From assembly GCA_026645575.1 (NCBI GenBank), contig JAPKMW010000088.1, forward strand, positions 1 to 50,782: a stretch of DNA of 50,782 nt. Reading direction: 5' to 3'. The DNA comes from Caldilineaceae bacterium. GTDB taxonomy: Bacteria; Chloroflexota; Anaerolineae; Caldilineales; Caldilineaceae. Under the pieces are notes generated by a model. It saw only the letters and a program-made list of their open reading frames with translations. It did no database searches and was not told the origin of the DNA. The position numbers were made by a program, and so were the translations under genes. Every line of letters starts with the position of its first letter. The stretch's first letter is position 1. Shown here piece by piece: positions 33,211 through 41,428 of this stretch.

Positions 33211-33597
33211 TTACCCTTGCTTCTTGTACGCCACCGCATCAATCTCCACGGCGGCCCCCAGCGCCAGATCGGCGCGACCCACCGTAATGCGCGCTGGCGG
33301 ATCATCGCCGATGACGGCGCGATAGGCGGCGTTCATTTCGCCAAAGGTGTTAATGTCGGCTAGAAAGACATTGACCTTGATCAGGTGGGCTAGTGACGCA
33401 CCACACGCCTGTAAAATCTGTTCGATGTTGCGCAACGTCTGGGTGGTCTGCGCGCCGACGCCGCCTTCGACCAGTTCCAGCGAATCCGGTTTTGTCCCCA
33501 GCGTGCCAGAGACATAGATAAAGTCACCGGCAATGGTGGCATGACAGAAGACCGGCAAGCGAGCCAGCCCCTCAACATAAACTTTCTGGGCATTCAT
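33211..33597 (-). CDS. RidA family (YjgF/YER057c/UK114) enamine/imine deaminase
   Basis: A 128-residue protein with the RidA fold: FCHATIAGDFIYVSGTLG, TTQTLRNIEQILQACGASL, LIKVNVFLADINTFGEMNAA, and the C-terminal signature PARITVGRADLALGAAVEID. RidA proteins hydrolyse reactive 2-aminoacrylate-type enamines. The catalytic Arg is present in PPARITV and the terminal Glu in VEIDAVA. AAGGGGG lies about 8 nt before the ATG. It is a single gene between the xisHI block and tetR. Confidence 0.88.
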   Translation of the reverse strand: MNAQKVYVEGLARLPVFCHATIAGDFIYVSGTLGTKPDSLELVEGGVGAQTTQTLRNIEQILQACGASLAHLIKVNVFLADINTFGEMNAAYRAVIGDDPPARITVGRADLALGAAVEIDAVAYKKQG

Positions 33598-33665
33598 ACG
33601 GACGACCCCCTTTCAGTAGTGCAAGCTACGTAATCTGTGTTGACGCAACAAGGTTACCAGGCATA

Positions 33666-34184
33666 TTATGCTTGAGCAGTGGCTACGGAGACAGCATCAA
33701 CCCCAACCAGTTTGAGCAAGAGTCGCCCTTCTAGCGCGGCGAAGAGGGCCAGAGCTTGCTCAGTTTGCCCATCCTCTAGTCTACTTTCAATCCACTGTAG
33801 CCAGGTGACGGCAATGGCCGTCGCATTGGTCGCGTATGGCTCCTGCCCACGGGCTGCCAAGCCAACCAGCTCAAACCAAAGTTGAATCACTGCATAGAAC
33901 AGCGGCGTATTGCTGAGGGATAGCAAGGCTGTTAGCAGTTCATCGGCGCTGCGCTTCTCTTGGCCAAGCAGGGCATCAAGCTGTGCGGCCAAATTGGCGG
34001 CAATGGTTTGCAACACTTGACCAATGAGGGCATCCTTGGTCGCAAAATAGTAGATGAGCATCCGGTCACTCGTACCGGCCACTTCAGCGAGCTTGCGCAA
34101 GCCGATGTCAGCGACGCCGTTTTCGATCAGGTAGTGCGTGATCTGCTGAATGATCTCCGCTTTTTTGGCAGTAACTTTATCCAT
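33666..34184 (-). CDS. TetR/AcrR family transcriptional regulator
   Basis: A 172-residue protein. Residues 8-55 form the TetR helix-turn-helix (AEIIQQITHYLIENGVADIG, LRKLAEVAGTSDRMLIYYF, ATKDAL). The C-terminal part is the ligand-binding and dimerisation domain. It is transcribed away from the small membrane-protein genes at 34313 and 34833. Two perfect 16-bp operator-like sites lie in the divergent promoter, so it most likely represses both itself and those genes. Confidence 0.9.
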   Translation of the reverse strand: MDKVTAKKAEIIQQITHYLIENGVADIGLRKLAEVAGTSDRMLIYYFATKDALIGQVLQTIAANLAAQLDALLGQEKRSADELLTALLSLSNTPLFYAVIQLWFELVGLAARGQEPYATNATAIAVTWLQWIESRLEDGQTEQALALFAALEGRLLLKLVGVDAVSVATAQA

Positions 34185-34217
34185 AGCTTAATTGTAGCGC
34201 TTCTTACGTACCGCTGT

Positions 34218-34259
34218 TGTAGCATGTGCTACAATACAGAAAATGTAGCACATGCTACA
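34218..34259. promoter_or_regulatory. Paired TetR-type operators
   Basis: TGTAGCATGTGCTACA (34218-34233) and TGTAGCACATGCTACA (34244-34259) are each an inverted repeat of 7-bp half-sites TGTAGCA with a 2-base centre, and each is the reverse complement of the other. Their centres are 26 bp apart. They lie between divergent tetR and the membrane-protein gene, as expected for a TetR autorepressor. Confidence 0.85.
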
Positions 34260-34312
34260 TTTTGATTTTTCGGTATCTTCAAAAACACAAACCCTACCGG
34301 CGGAGTACAATC

Positions 34313-34732
34313 ATGTCTCACCAATTTCACAAGTTTTGGCTCATCATTACGGCGATTGTTGTCGGCTCTTTTGGCCCGGTCTTCTTTTTAGGTACGATGC
34401 CGGCCACGGCAGAACCCGCGCGCTGGACCCTTGACCTGCTCAGTTGGCCGCTCGACGGCGCCCAATCCTATGATTTTCCGACCCTGCGCTTTCTCTCGGC
34501 GCTGACCGGCGGCTTCCTATTGGGCTGGGGTGTCATGATCTGGTCGCTGCGGGCTTGGGTCTACGACATCGCGCCGGAAGCGGTGCGCCGAGTTGTGCTG
34601 ACCAGCGTCCTCGCCTGGTTTGTTTTGGACAGCGCAGGCTCGATCACATCGGGCAACTCTTCTAATGTGATCTTCAACATTTTCGTGCTGCTACTGGCGG
34701 TTGGCCCATTATGGCGACCGGCACGGACATAA
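34313..34732 (+). CDS. Small integral membrane protein, probably TetR-regulated
   Basis: A 139-residue protein with about four hydrophobic segments (FWLIITAIVVGSFGPVFFLG, LSALTGGFLLGWGVMIWSL, VVLTSVLAWFVLDSAGS, NVIFNIFVLLLAVGPLW). No family name is recognised. GGAG lies about 9 nt before the ATG at 34313. Its promoter overlaps the paired TetR operators, so expression is likely induced when the repressor binds its ligand. A transport or membrane-stress role is possible but not shown. Confidence 0.7.
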   Translation: MSHQFHKFWLIITAIVVGSFGPVFFLGTMPATAEPARWTLDLLSWPLDGAQSYDFPTLRFLSALTGGFLLGWGVMIWSLRAWVYDIAPEAVRRVVLTSVLAWFVLDSAGSITSGNSSNVIFNIFVLLLAVGPLWRPART

Positions 34733-34750
34733 ACACCCTATTCAGATCGA

Positions 34751-34825
34751 GGCTCCCCTTTCTGGAAGTGGCAACGAGCGTCTGGTCATACAGAACAGTT
34801 CCCGCCACTTCCAGAAAGGGGAGCC
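34751..34825 (+). promoter_or_regulatory. Perfect 22-bp hairpin covering a ribosome binding site
   Basis: Arms 34751-34772 and 34804-34825 pair perfectly around a 31-base loop, in the 100 bases between two co-directional membrane-protein genes. The right arm contains AAAGGGGAG, the best ribosome binding site for the ATG at 34833. If it folds, it would hide that site and limit translation of the second gene. There is no T-run. Confidence 0.7.
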
Positions 34826-34832
34826 GGCGCCT

Positions 34833-35264
34833 ATGACCGAACAGTTACGAAAGGCTATGCGAATGCTCCAGATGACTACCCTTGCCGTTGTGTTGATCAC
34901 TGCGTTATTCTTCCTGCTGTTGGGAACCGCCGCCCTATTCCGCCCTTTGCTTGCAAGCCAGTTCTTGCTTGGATTCGCCGGCTCGGCGACCAAGCACTAT
35001 GTCGAGATCGGTACGCGCTTTGCGGTCGGTGGATCATTCTTGGTGACAGCACCGCGCACCACACACCCTAGCGTGTTCGCCTTGTTTGGGTGGGTGCTCA
35101 TCATCTCGACCGCAGCAATGCTCCTGATCCCGTGGCGCTGGCATCAACGCTTTGCCCACGAAGCAGTGCCCCGCGCCCTGCGCTACCTCGCGCTGATCGG
35201 CGTTTCATCCCTCACACTGGGTGTACTCATCATTCTGACAGTCATTCTTGGGAACGTGGCCTAA
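34833..35264 (+). CDS. Small integral membrane protein
   Basis: A 143-residue protein with four predicted membrane helices (TTLAVVLITALFFLLLGTAA, VGGSFLVTAP, FALFGWVLIISTAAMLLIPW, LIGVSSLTLGVLIILTVIL). It resembles small DUF4345-type membrane proteins in layout, but no family signature is certain. ATG 34833 is preferred because it opens a basic N-terminus (MTEQLRKAMRML); the longer upstream frame would run through the hairpin. It probably shares the TetR-controlled transcript of the preceding gene. Confidence 0.65.
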   Translation: MTEQLRKAMRMLQMTTLAVVLITALFFLLLGTAALFRPLLASQFLLGFAGSATKHYVEIGTRFAVGGSFLVTAPRTTHPSVFALFGWVLIISTAAMLLIPWRWHQRFAHEAVPRALRYLALIGVSSLTLGVLIILTVILGNVA

Positions 35265-35277
35265 CAATTGACTCAAC

Positions 35278-37638
35278 TTAGCCCTCATCCAGCGCCGCCA
35301 ATGCCGCCGCCACAATCGCTTCCCAGTCAATGCGGAAATGGCGATAGAGATCGGCGCCGGTGCCGGATTGACCAAAGTCATCGACACCCAGCGGAATGAG
35401 CGAGGTACCCAGCGCACTGCCCAGCCAAGCCAACGAATGGGACGCGCCATCTTGCACTGTAATGATCGGTGCGTGGCGTTCATTGGCCGGGATCAGCCAA
35501 TCAAAAAGCGTAGTGCGTTGGTGATAAGGGGTCGCCCGCCACTGGGCAAAGAGTTGGCGCGGGCTGGTGAGATTGAGAACATTCGCCGCCACCCCTTCCT
35601 GCCAGAGATACGCTGCCGCTGCACACGCTTCGGGAATCATTGCCCCGGAAGCGGCAATCTGGACGATATAGCGATCATCCACGTCAGTATCAACTCCTGA
35701 GCCGCCTTGTCGCCAATCCCAGAGGCGGTAGCCGCCGGTCAGCGCTTGTTCGCGCAAACGCTCTTCACCCAGGCGATCCAGGGCGGGTTGCAGCAAGCGC
35801 TGTTCAATCGGCTTGGTCGAGAGGCGCAGATAGGTGGCATAGCCCTGTTTCCGGTCAAAACAGGCGCGCATCCCTGCCAGCAACGTCCACTCCACTTCAC
35901 AAGCAAAGCAGGGTTCATACATACGTAGATTGGGCAGTTCAGCGCCAATCGAAGGGGTGATCGTTGATTGATGCGCGCCGCCTTCGGGGGCCAGGGTGAT
36001 GCCGGAAGGCGTGCCGGCAAAGACAAATTTGCCGCCGGAGTAGAGCGCGTAAATCAAGGCATCCAGCCCGCGACAGACAAAGGGATCATAGACGGTGCCG
36101 ATGGGCGCCAACATCTGCCCGTTCAGTTCCGCCGAGAGGCCAAACATGCCCAGCAACAGGAACAAATTCATCTCGGAAATGCCCAGTTCAATGTGCTGAC
36201 CGCCAGGGCCGCGCTGCCACTTGAGCAACTGTTGCGAATCCCCTTCATACTCCGGTTTTGGTTTGCTCTTGAACGCGCCCCGCTTGTTGATCCAGCCCGA
36301 TAGATTCGTAGAAAAGGAGACATCGGGCGAGCAGGTCATCAACCGCTCGCGCGCCTCCGGCAGATCGGCCAGGCGGAAGAGGACGCGGCCAAAGGTATCC
36401 TGTGTGCTGACCTTTTCCCCAACGGGTAAGCCCAGGGTGGCCGGGACAGCAATCGGCAGCGGTTCGGCAGGCGTGGGTGCGGTAGGATAGAGACGATTTT
36501 GCACCGCTTCACAAAGCCGACCGGCGGCGGAATCGGGCGAAAAAACCGCCCATTCATCCTGCGGGTCGATGCCCAGTTGGTCGCGCACCTGGTCGCGTTG
36601 CTTATCGGTCAGCAACATGGCGTGATTGAGCGGATGACCGGCAATCGGCAAGCCCCAGCCTTTGATGGTATAGGCAAAGATGATCGTCGGTTGCCCACAG
36701 GGTTGCGCCGCTTTGTCCAGGACCGTGAGCAGTTCGGCTAGATCATGGCCGCCCAAGTTGGCAATCACGCCCGGTAGTTCTTCATCGGTCACATCTTGTA
36801 GGACGACGCGCAGTTCTGGTGTGGCGGTTTCCAGCCGGTCGCGCAGTTGAGCGCCCGGCAAGCGGATCAACGCTTGGTACTCTTCGTTGTCCATCTCATC
36901 AATGCGTTGGCGCAATAGGTCGCCATCGGGCAAGGCAAAGAGCGCCTGTAACTGGCGGCCATATTTGGCTTCCAACACCCGCCAGCCCATATCCTCAAAG
37001 AGCCGTTTCAGCCGGGCGGCGCGAATGCCGGGGATGACCCGATCGAGGCTTTGGCGGTTGAGATCGACAATCCAGAGCAGATTATCCAACCCTTCCAACG
37101 CTTCATCCAACACCGCTTCCCAGACATTACCCTCATCCAGCTCAGCGTCACCCACCAGAGCAACAAAGCGGTTGGAGGTGACTTGGCCAAAGTGCGCCTG
37201 GGTATATTTCTGCGCCAGGGCGGCAAAGGCCGTGGCGACGACGCCTAACCCAACCGAACCGGTGGAAAAATCCACCCGATCCGGGTCTTTCGTGCGGCTG
37301 GGATAGGCTTGCAAGCCCTTGTAGGCGCGCAGGGTGGTCAGGTATTCACGCGGCAACTGCCCCAGCAAATATTGCACCGCATGAAAGACCGGCGAGGCAT
37401 GGGGTTTGATCGAGACGCGGTCGCCCGCCTGCAAATAATGAAAATAGAGCGCGGTCAGGATCGTCACCACCGAAGCGGATGATGCCTGGTGGCCGCCCAC
37501 CTTCACGCCGTCGGGATTGGGGCGTACATTGTTGGCATGGTGGATGATGTTGGTGGCTAGCCAGAGAATACGACGTTGGATGGTGTCAAGGAGGTTCAAT
37601 GTTTCAGGACTGAACGCAGTTGGGCGCAGATTGTTCAT
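35278..37638 (-). CDS. AceE-like 2-oxo acid dehydrogenase E1 / transketolase-family enzyme
   Basis: A 786-residue thiamine diphosphate enzyme. The N-terminal third has the ThDP motif GDAELDEGNVWEAVLDEALE leading to LLWIVDLNRQSLD. The layout is that of homodimeric pyruvate dehydrogenase E1 (AceE) rather than the split alpha/beta form: GHQASSASVVTILTALYFHY, TIIFAYTIKGWGLP, then the transketolase-like central domain (HIELGISEMNLFLLLGMFG). AceE is usually about 890 residues, so this is short. No E2, E3 or lipoyl genes are nearby, so the enzyme could act on another 2-oxo acid or serve as a transketolase relative. ATG 37638 has GGTGA about 8 nt upstream; GTG 37650 is an alternative. Confidence 0.85.
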   Translation of the reverse strand: MNNLRPTAFSPETLNLLDTIQRRILWLATNIIHHANNVRPNPDGVKVGGHQASSASVVTILTALYFHYLQAGDRVSIKPHASPVFHAVQYLLGQLPREYLTTLRAYKGLQAYPSRTKDPDRVDFSTGSVGLGVVATAFAALAQKYTQAHFGQVTSNRFVALVGDAELDEGNVWEAVLDEALEGLDNLLWIVDLNRQSLDRVIPGIRAARLKRLFEDMGWRVLEAKYGRQLQALFALPDGDLLRQRIDEMDNEEYQALIRLPGAQLRDRLETATPELRVVLQDVTDEELPGVIANLGGHDLAELLTVLDKAAQPCGQPTIIFAYTIKGWGLPIAGHPLNHAMLLTDKQRDQVRDQLGIDPQDEWAVFSPDSAAGRLCEAVQNRLYPTAPTPAEPLPIAVPATLGLPVGEKVSTQDTFGRVLFRLADLPEARERLMTCSPDVSFSTNLSGWINKRGAFKSKPKPEYEGDSQQLLKWQRGPGGQHIELGISEMNLFLLLGMFGLSAELNGQMLAPIGTVYDPFVCRGLDALIYALYSGGKFVFAGTPSGITLAPEGGAHQSTITPSIGAELPNLRMYEPCFACEVEWTLLAGMRACFDRKQGYATYLRLSTKPIEQRLLQPALDRLGEERLREQALTGGYRLWDWRQGGSGVDTDVDDRYIVQIAASGAMIPEACAAAAYLWQEGVAANVLNLTSPRQLFAQWRATPYHQRTTLFDWLIPANERHAPIITVQDGASHSLAWLGSALGTSLIPLGVDDFGQSGTGADLYRHFRIDWEAIVAAALAALDEG

Positions 37639-37762
37639 ATAAGCTTTCACCCGAATGTGAAATGAGAATGATTGCGATTGTGCTATAATACCCTAGAAGG
37701 TAGCCAGTTGCCAACCGGTTTGCCACAATGAAAAATGAATTCAGAACTTATGCAACACGCAG

Positions 37763-37790
37763 AAGGCTGACTTTTGGCAAAGTCGGCCTT
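37763..37790. repeat. Short inverted repeat in the divergent promoter region
   Basis: Arms 37763-37774 and 37779-37790 (12 bp, one G-T type pair) around a 4-base loop. It lies 29 bases before the PhyH start, so it would be in that gene's leader. Confidence 0.6.
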
Positions 37791-37819
37791 CGCTGCCGAT
37801 CTCACGAAAGGAATTGAAC

Positions 37820-38575
37820 ATGGTACAAGCGCCAATTTTTAAGCCTTATACCTTTGGGAAAGCCGAACGCGAACAGATGGATGATGTGGGTCACTATGTG
37901 CTGCCGGGGATCCTCACCGACGAGGCTTGTGTCCAGTTGGTGCAAGCCATGCGTCATATTGAAGAATTGGTTGAGGCTGGCGTCACAAATCCTCTCCCCA
38001 ATCGCAATGCTGCCGAGTATAACAGCTATCTGGAGAGTCTAATTGGTCACCCGCAGATGGTCGGTCTGGCGCGCCAGGTGCTTGGCCCCGCAATTCGCTT
38101 TGACCATTGTGTCACCCTCAACCGTCCAGCCGGCAATCAAGGGTTACGCTGGCATAGCCATGAATATGCCGAAGATGACCCACGGCTGGGCTTTGTGCGT
38201 ATTTTCTTTTATATCAATGGGTTTGAGTTGGGTGATGCCAATCTGAAGGCCGTGCCAGGTAGCCATCTCTATCGGGATCGGTCGATCAACGCCCAAACGG
38301 ACGCCGAGTTAATGGCGGGCTGGTTAGCGGACAAAACCCATCCGCACACGGGTGCGCCGTTACAAATCGAGGAGTTAACTGTGCCGCCCGCTTCGGTTGT
38401 TCTTATGTGGACCCACGCGGCGCATGCCGTGAATCCGCGCCGTTCGACCAATACGCGTTGGTGTGTGGTCTATGCCTATCGCAATCCTGGTCGCCCTTCG
38501 GAAGCACGCTGGATCAGCGAGGCATATGAACGCAAGGCGATCCCTGGCGCCGAAGGCTTGCTGAGTCTTTACTAA
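37820..38575 (+). CDS. Phytanoyl-CoA dioxygenase family protein (PhyH)
   Basis: A 251-residue Fe(II)/2-oxoglutarate-dependent oxygenase. Metal ligands are visible in LRWHSHEYAED and, near the C-terminus, WTHAAHAVNPRRS, whose Arg would hold 2-oxoglutarate. VRIFFYINGFELGDANLKAV and PGSHLYRDR are typical PhyH core strands. AAGGA lies about 7 nt before the ATG at 37820. Members hydroxylate fatty acyl or small natural-product substrates; the substrate is unknown. Its stop codon overlaps the stop of the convergent Ldh_2 gene. Confidence 0.88.
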   Translation: MVQAPIFKPYTFGKAEREQMDDVGHYVLPGILTDEACVQLVQAMRHIEELVEAGVTNPLPNRNAAEYNSYLESLIGHPQMVGLARQVLGPAIRFDHCVTLNRPAGNQGLRWHSHEYAEDDPRLGFVRIFFYINGFELGDANLKAVPGSHLYRDRSINAQTDAELMAGWLADKTHPHTGAPLQIEELTVPPASVVLMWTHAAHAVNPRRSTNTRWCVVYAYRNPGRPSEARWISEAYERKAIPGAEGLLSLY

Positions 38576-39600
38576 AGCGCAACGTTCACTGCCCGCCCTG
38601 CCGCCTGAATGCGCGCCCAGGTGACTTCCGGCAGCGGAATGCCCTGCTGTTCACGCACCGCTTTTGTCTGCCACTCGACCTCACCGGGTAGCAAAATCTC
38701 ATCAACACCCGGCGCACGGGGCGTGGCTTTGAGCGCGCTCACAAAGGTAGCGGCTTGGGCTTTAAATTCAGCGACGGGTTGAAAGGCCGCAATATCAATC
38801 GCCAGCAAGACCGTTCCCTGATCCCAGCGATAGCCAGGCAGTAGGGGGAAACCGGCGCCACTCAAGCCGCCGCCCAGCAATTCAATCATTACACTGAGGG
38901 CATAGCCTTTGTGGCCGCCAAAGGGGAGGATGGCGCCGTCATCAAATTGGTCATGGGGGTTGCGGGTGGGATGGCCCGCTTTGTCGATGATCCAACCTTC
39001 CGGCACCAGTTCGCCCTTATCGGCGGCCACTTGCAACTTGCCATGCGCCACCGCCGACGTGGCAAAATCAAAAAAGAGCGGCGGACGATCGGCCACCGGC
39101 AGCGCCCAGGCAATCGGATTGGCGCCCAATGCGCGCCGGGCGCCGCCATAAGGGGCGACAATACCACCGGGTAACGAACCGTTACAGATCAATTGTCCAA
39201 TCATATCCTGTTGCGCCGCACTGACGACATATTCACCAACCCGTCCCGTATGGTCACAATGACCCAACACCACCATACCGACACCGGTAGCGCGCGCTTT
39301 GGCAATCGCCAGGTCCATACCCTGTGGCACGGCGACCTGGCCCAGATTCCATTGACAGTCGATGAGCGCGGTTGCGGCGGTTTCGTGGACAATCTTCACT
39401 TCGCCATGTAGTTGTAGCGTGCCGCCCTGAATGCGTTCCATATACTCCGGCACGCGTAAAACGCCATGCGAGTCATGGCCGACCAGGTTGCTTTCCACCA
39501 GGGAATCGGCAATACGTTGGGCGACAGATCGGGAAGCGCCGGCTGCATGAAAGATGGCAAAGACGGATTGGCGTAATTCTTGTGCTGGTATGGTAAGCAT
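38572..39600 (-). CDS. Malate/L-lactate/ureidoglycolate dehydrogenase family oxidoreductase (Ldh_2)
   Basis: A 342-residue NAD(P)-dependent dehydrogenase of the Ldh_2 family. The active-site stretch GHDSHGVLRVPEYMERI carries the family His, and the nucleotide region GGARRALGANPIAWALP and FDFATSAVAHGKLQ are typical. FGGHKGYALSVMIELLGGGL is the C-terminal signature. Members oxidise 2-hydroxy acids such as malate, lactate, ureidoglycolate or sugar acids. ATG 39600 is chosen since homology starts there (MLTIPAQELR); the ribosome binding site is weak. It sits downstream of the cyclase gene in the same direction, with an inverted repeat between. Confidence 0.9.
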   Translation of the reverse strand: MLTIPAQELRQSVFAIFHAAGASRSVAQRIADSLVESNLVGHDSHGVLRVPEYMERIQGGTLQLHGEVKIVHETAATALIDCQWNLGQVAVPQGMDLAIAKARATGVGMVVLGHCDHTGRVGEYVVSAAQQDMIGQLICNGSLPGGIVAPYGGARRALGANPIAWALPVADRPPLFFDFATSAVAHGKLQVAADKGELVPEGWIIDKAGHPTRNPHDQFDDGAILPFGGHKGYALSVMIELLGGGLSGAGFPLLPGYRWDQGTVLLAIDIAAFQPVAEFKAQAATFVSALKATPRAPGVDEILLPGEVEWQTKAVREQQGIPLPEVTWARIQAAGRAVNVAL

Positions 39601-39633
39601 GAGGTTTCTCAATTCAATATAGCGCCTAAACCG

Positions 39634-39702
39634 CCGGTGCACGGCACTGGTCAGTAGTCGGTAGGATCGCGTAAGTGGTTCTTGACCAGTGCCACGCACC
39701 GG
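39634..39702. repeat. Inverted repeat, 20-bp arms
   Basis: Arms 39634-39653 and 39683-39702 pair at 18 of 20 positions, both mismatches being transitions, around a 29-base loop. It begins 2 bases after the stop of the cyclase gene, between it and the Ldh_2 gene. Confidence 0.8.
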
Positions 39703-39704
39703 CT

Positions 39705-40358
39705 CTACAAGATAGCAATGGCTCGCACCGGCGACGCTTCCCGTCCGGTCAGTTTCAGCGGCAGGGCGACCAGTTGAAAGCGTGCCGCTCGAATGGCATC
39801 GAGATTGGTCAGGTTTTCAAGAATCACGACCTCGTTATCCAACAAAACCAGATGGGCGGGAAAGGGTGGTCGATCCACCGAGGGCGTGTCAACACCGACC
39901 AGATGGACGCCACAATCGACCAGGAATTGCACCGCTTCCCCGGTGATGACCGGATGTTCAGTAAAATAAGTTGGCTCACCCCAACGCTGCGCCCAGCCAG
40001 TTTTCAGGATCACTTTGCCGGTTGCCCGCAGTTGATTACCATAGGCCGCCAAATCGGCAACATCAATGACACTTTGCGCTGGCCATGTTTTGGGCGTCAA
40101 GTCAATCAACAGCGCTGGCCCGACACACTTTTCCAGCGCCACCTGTTCAATCGTCGGGCGGGCGTTGTAAAAGTGCGTTGGCGCATCGACATGGGTGCCA
40201 CAATGCAGCCCCACCGTCACCTGACTGCTATTCAACGCGCGCCGCCCCGCCGGCGTCGAAACGCCAATCGCTTCCAAAATGTTGACTGCCACCGGTGGAT
40301 AATCAGGAAAAACCGGTGTTGTCGGGTCTAGGGGATGGGTGAGATCGATGATGGGCAT
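39705..40358 (-). CDS. Cyclase family protein (kynurenine formamidase-like)
   Basis: A 217-residue metal-dependent hydrolase of the cyclase family. The signature HCGTHVDAPTHF gives the metal-binding His and Asp residues, and the N-terminal DLTHPLDPTTPVFPDYP and later LVGVDTPSVDRPP are conserved. The family includes kynurenine formamidase and other amide or lactone hydrolases. ATG 40358 is used because AAAGGTC lies about 8 nt upstream and homology begins there (MPIIDLTHPLD). The gene is preceded in the same direction by the HpaI-type aldolase. Confidence 0.88.
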   Translation of the reverse strand: MPIIDLTHPLDPTTPVFPDYPPVAVNILEAIGVSTPAGRRALNSSQVTVGLHCGTHVDAPTHFYNARPTIEQVALEKCVGPALLIDLTPKTWPAQSVIDVADLAAYGNQLRATGKVILKTGWAQRWGEPTYFTEHPVITGEAVQFLVDCGVHLVGVDTPSVDRPPFPAHLVLLDNEVVILENLTNLDAIRAARFQLVALPLKLTGREASPVRAIAIL

Positions 40359-40383
40359 GGGAAGACCTTTTTTGGGTATTAGG

Positions 40384-40447
40384 TATTGGATATTAGCTAT
40401 TGGGTGTTTTTCCAGAAGCGCAATCACCCAATAGCTAATATCCAATA
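40384..40447. repeat. Perfect 23-bp inverted repeat of 7-nt units
   Basis: Arms 40384-40406 and 40425-40447 pair perfectly around an 18-base loop. Heptamers GGGTATT, AGGTATT, GGATATT, AGCTATT can be read in the left arm. It lies 10 bases after the aldolase stop and 25 bases before the cyclase start. It resembles the repeat at 29247-29308. Confidence 0.9.
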
Positions 40448-40456
40448 GCTGATTAT

Positions 40457-41239
40457 CTAAAACCACAACTTCGGCGTCGTATCGCGCCCCAAGTGGGCTA
40501 GGGTTTCACGGATGGCGCGCACGAGCAGGGTCATGTCAGCGCCGAGGCCAACCAGTTGGAAGCCCTGGTCGCGACGGCTGGCGGCGTCGGCCATGCCACG
40601 GGCCAGGATGCCGGAGGCGATGCCTTTGGTGGCGGCTTTGCTTTTGATGTCACTCAGGATGTCGGCGACGCCATGTTCATCCCAACTGCCGAGATGGCCG
40701 TAGGAAGCCGAGAGATCCGCCGGGCCAAAGAAGATGGCGTCTATGCCGGGCAGGGCGAGAATCTCATCAATTTCAGCGACGGCTTCACGCGTTTCGATGA
40801 GCGGAATGAGCAACGTCTCGTCGTTGGCATAGCTCAGATATTCCTGCATCCCCAGGCCCCACTTGTAGGCCCGTTCGCCGCCGACGCCCCGAATGCCGGC
40901 GGGCGGGTAGCGACCGTAGCTCATGGCGGTCGCCAACTCATCGCGACTGCGGGCATAGGGGAGGATCACACCGTGGGCGCCCATGTCCAGCACCCGTTTC
41001 ACGGCGCTCATTTGCAGTTCGGGAACACGGACAATGACACTCGTCTCACCACCGCGGGCGGCGCGCAGATGTTCCATGATCTCGCGGTAGTCGAGATGAC
41101 CATGTTCGGTATCGACACAAATCCAGTCCAAGCCACAGGCAACGGCAATTTCGGTGATGGTTGGGCTTTCGACCGTCACCCAGAGACCATAGGTGGTCTG
41201 GCCGTCGCGCAACTGTTGGCGTAGGCGATTGCGGATCAT
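40457..41239 (-). CDS. HpcH/HpaI family aldolase (class II, pyruvate-dependent)
   Basis: A 260-residue TIM-barrel aldolase of the HpcH/HpaI family. The substrate-metal site reads CVDTEHGHLDYREI, the phosphate or pyruvate loop FFGPADLSASYG, and LIPLIETREAV carries the metal-binding Glu. Such enzymes cleave 2-keto-3-deoxy sugar acids or 2,4-dihydroxyhept-2-enedioate to pyruvate and an aldehyde. ATG 41239 has GAGGTG just upstream; an overlapping GTG at 41245 is an alternative. It is divergent from the enolase-superfamily gene at 41429, which could supply its keto-deoxy acid substrate. Confidence 0.92.
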   Translation of the reverse strand: MIRNRLRQQLRDGQTTYGLWVTVESPTITEIAVACGLDWICVDTEHGHLDYREIMEHLRAARGGETSVIVRVPELQMSAVKRVLDMGAHGVILPYARSRDELATAMSYGRYPPAGIRGVGGERAYKWGLGMQEYLSYANDETLLIPLIETREAVAEIDEILALPGIDAIFFGPADLSASYGHLGSWDEHGVADILSDIKSKAATKGIASGILARGMADAASRRDQGFQLVGLGADMTLLVRAIRETLAHLGRDTTPKLWF

Positions 41240-41310
41240 TGGCACCTCTTTGTATGTTGATGGCGGTTGGTATGATAGGCTCTGCGATCATATCATGGCT
41301 GATTTGGGCT

Positions 41311-41352
41311 GTCAATCCTCAATCGTCAGTCGTCAGTTGTCAAACGATTGAC
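41311..41352. repeat. Short heptamer array (GTCAATC/GTCAGTC type)
   Basis: About six 7-nt units GTCAATC, CTCAATC, GTCAGTC, GTCAGTT, GTCAAAC, GATTGAC. The first and last are complementary. It lies in the divergent promoter region between the aldolase and enolase-superfamily genes. Confidence 0.65.
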
Positions 41353-41428
41353 TGTTCAGCGGCGATATGCTACAGTTCATGCGATTATCGTGCCATCCTT
41401 CCTCTTCTTGAACACAGGTAAAGTGACC

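Noticed and set aside
37684..37689. TATAAT box as a PhyH promoter
   Set aside because: The extended -10 is good, but no -35 element lies at the right distance and the start is far downstream, so it is not listed.
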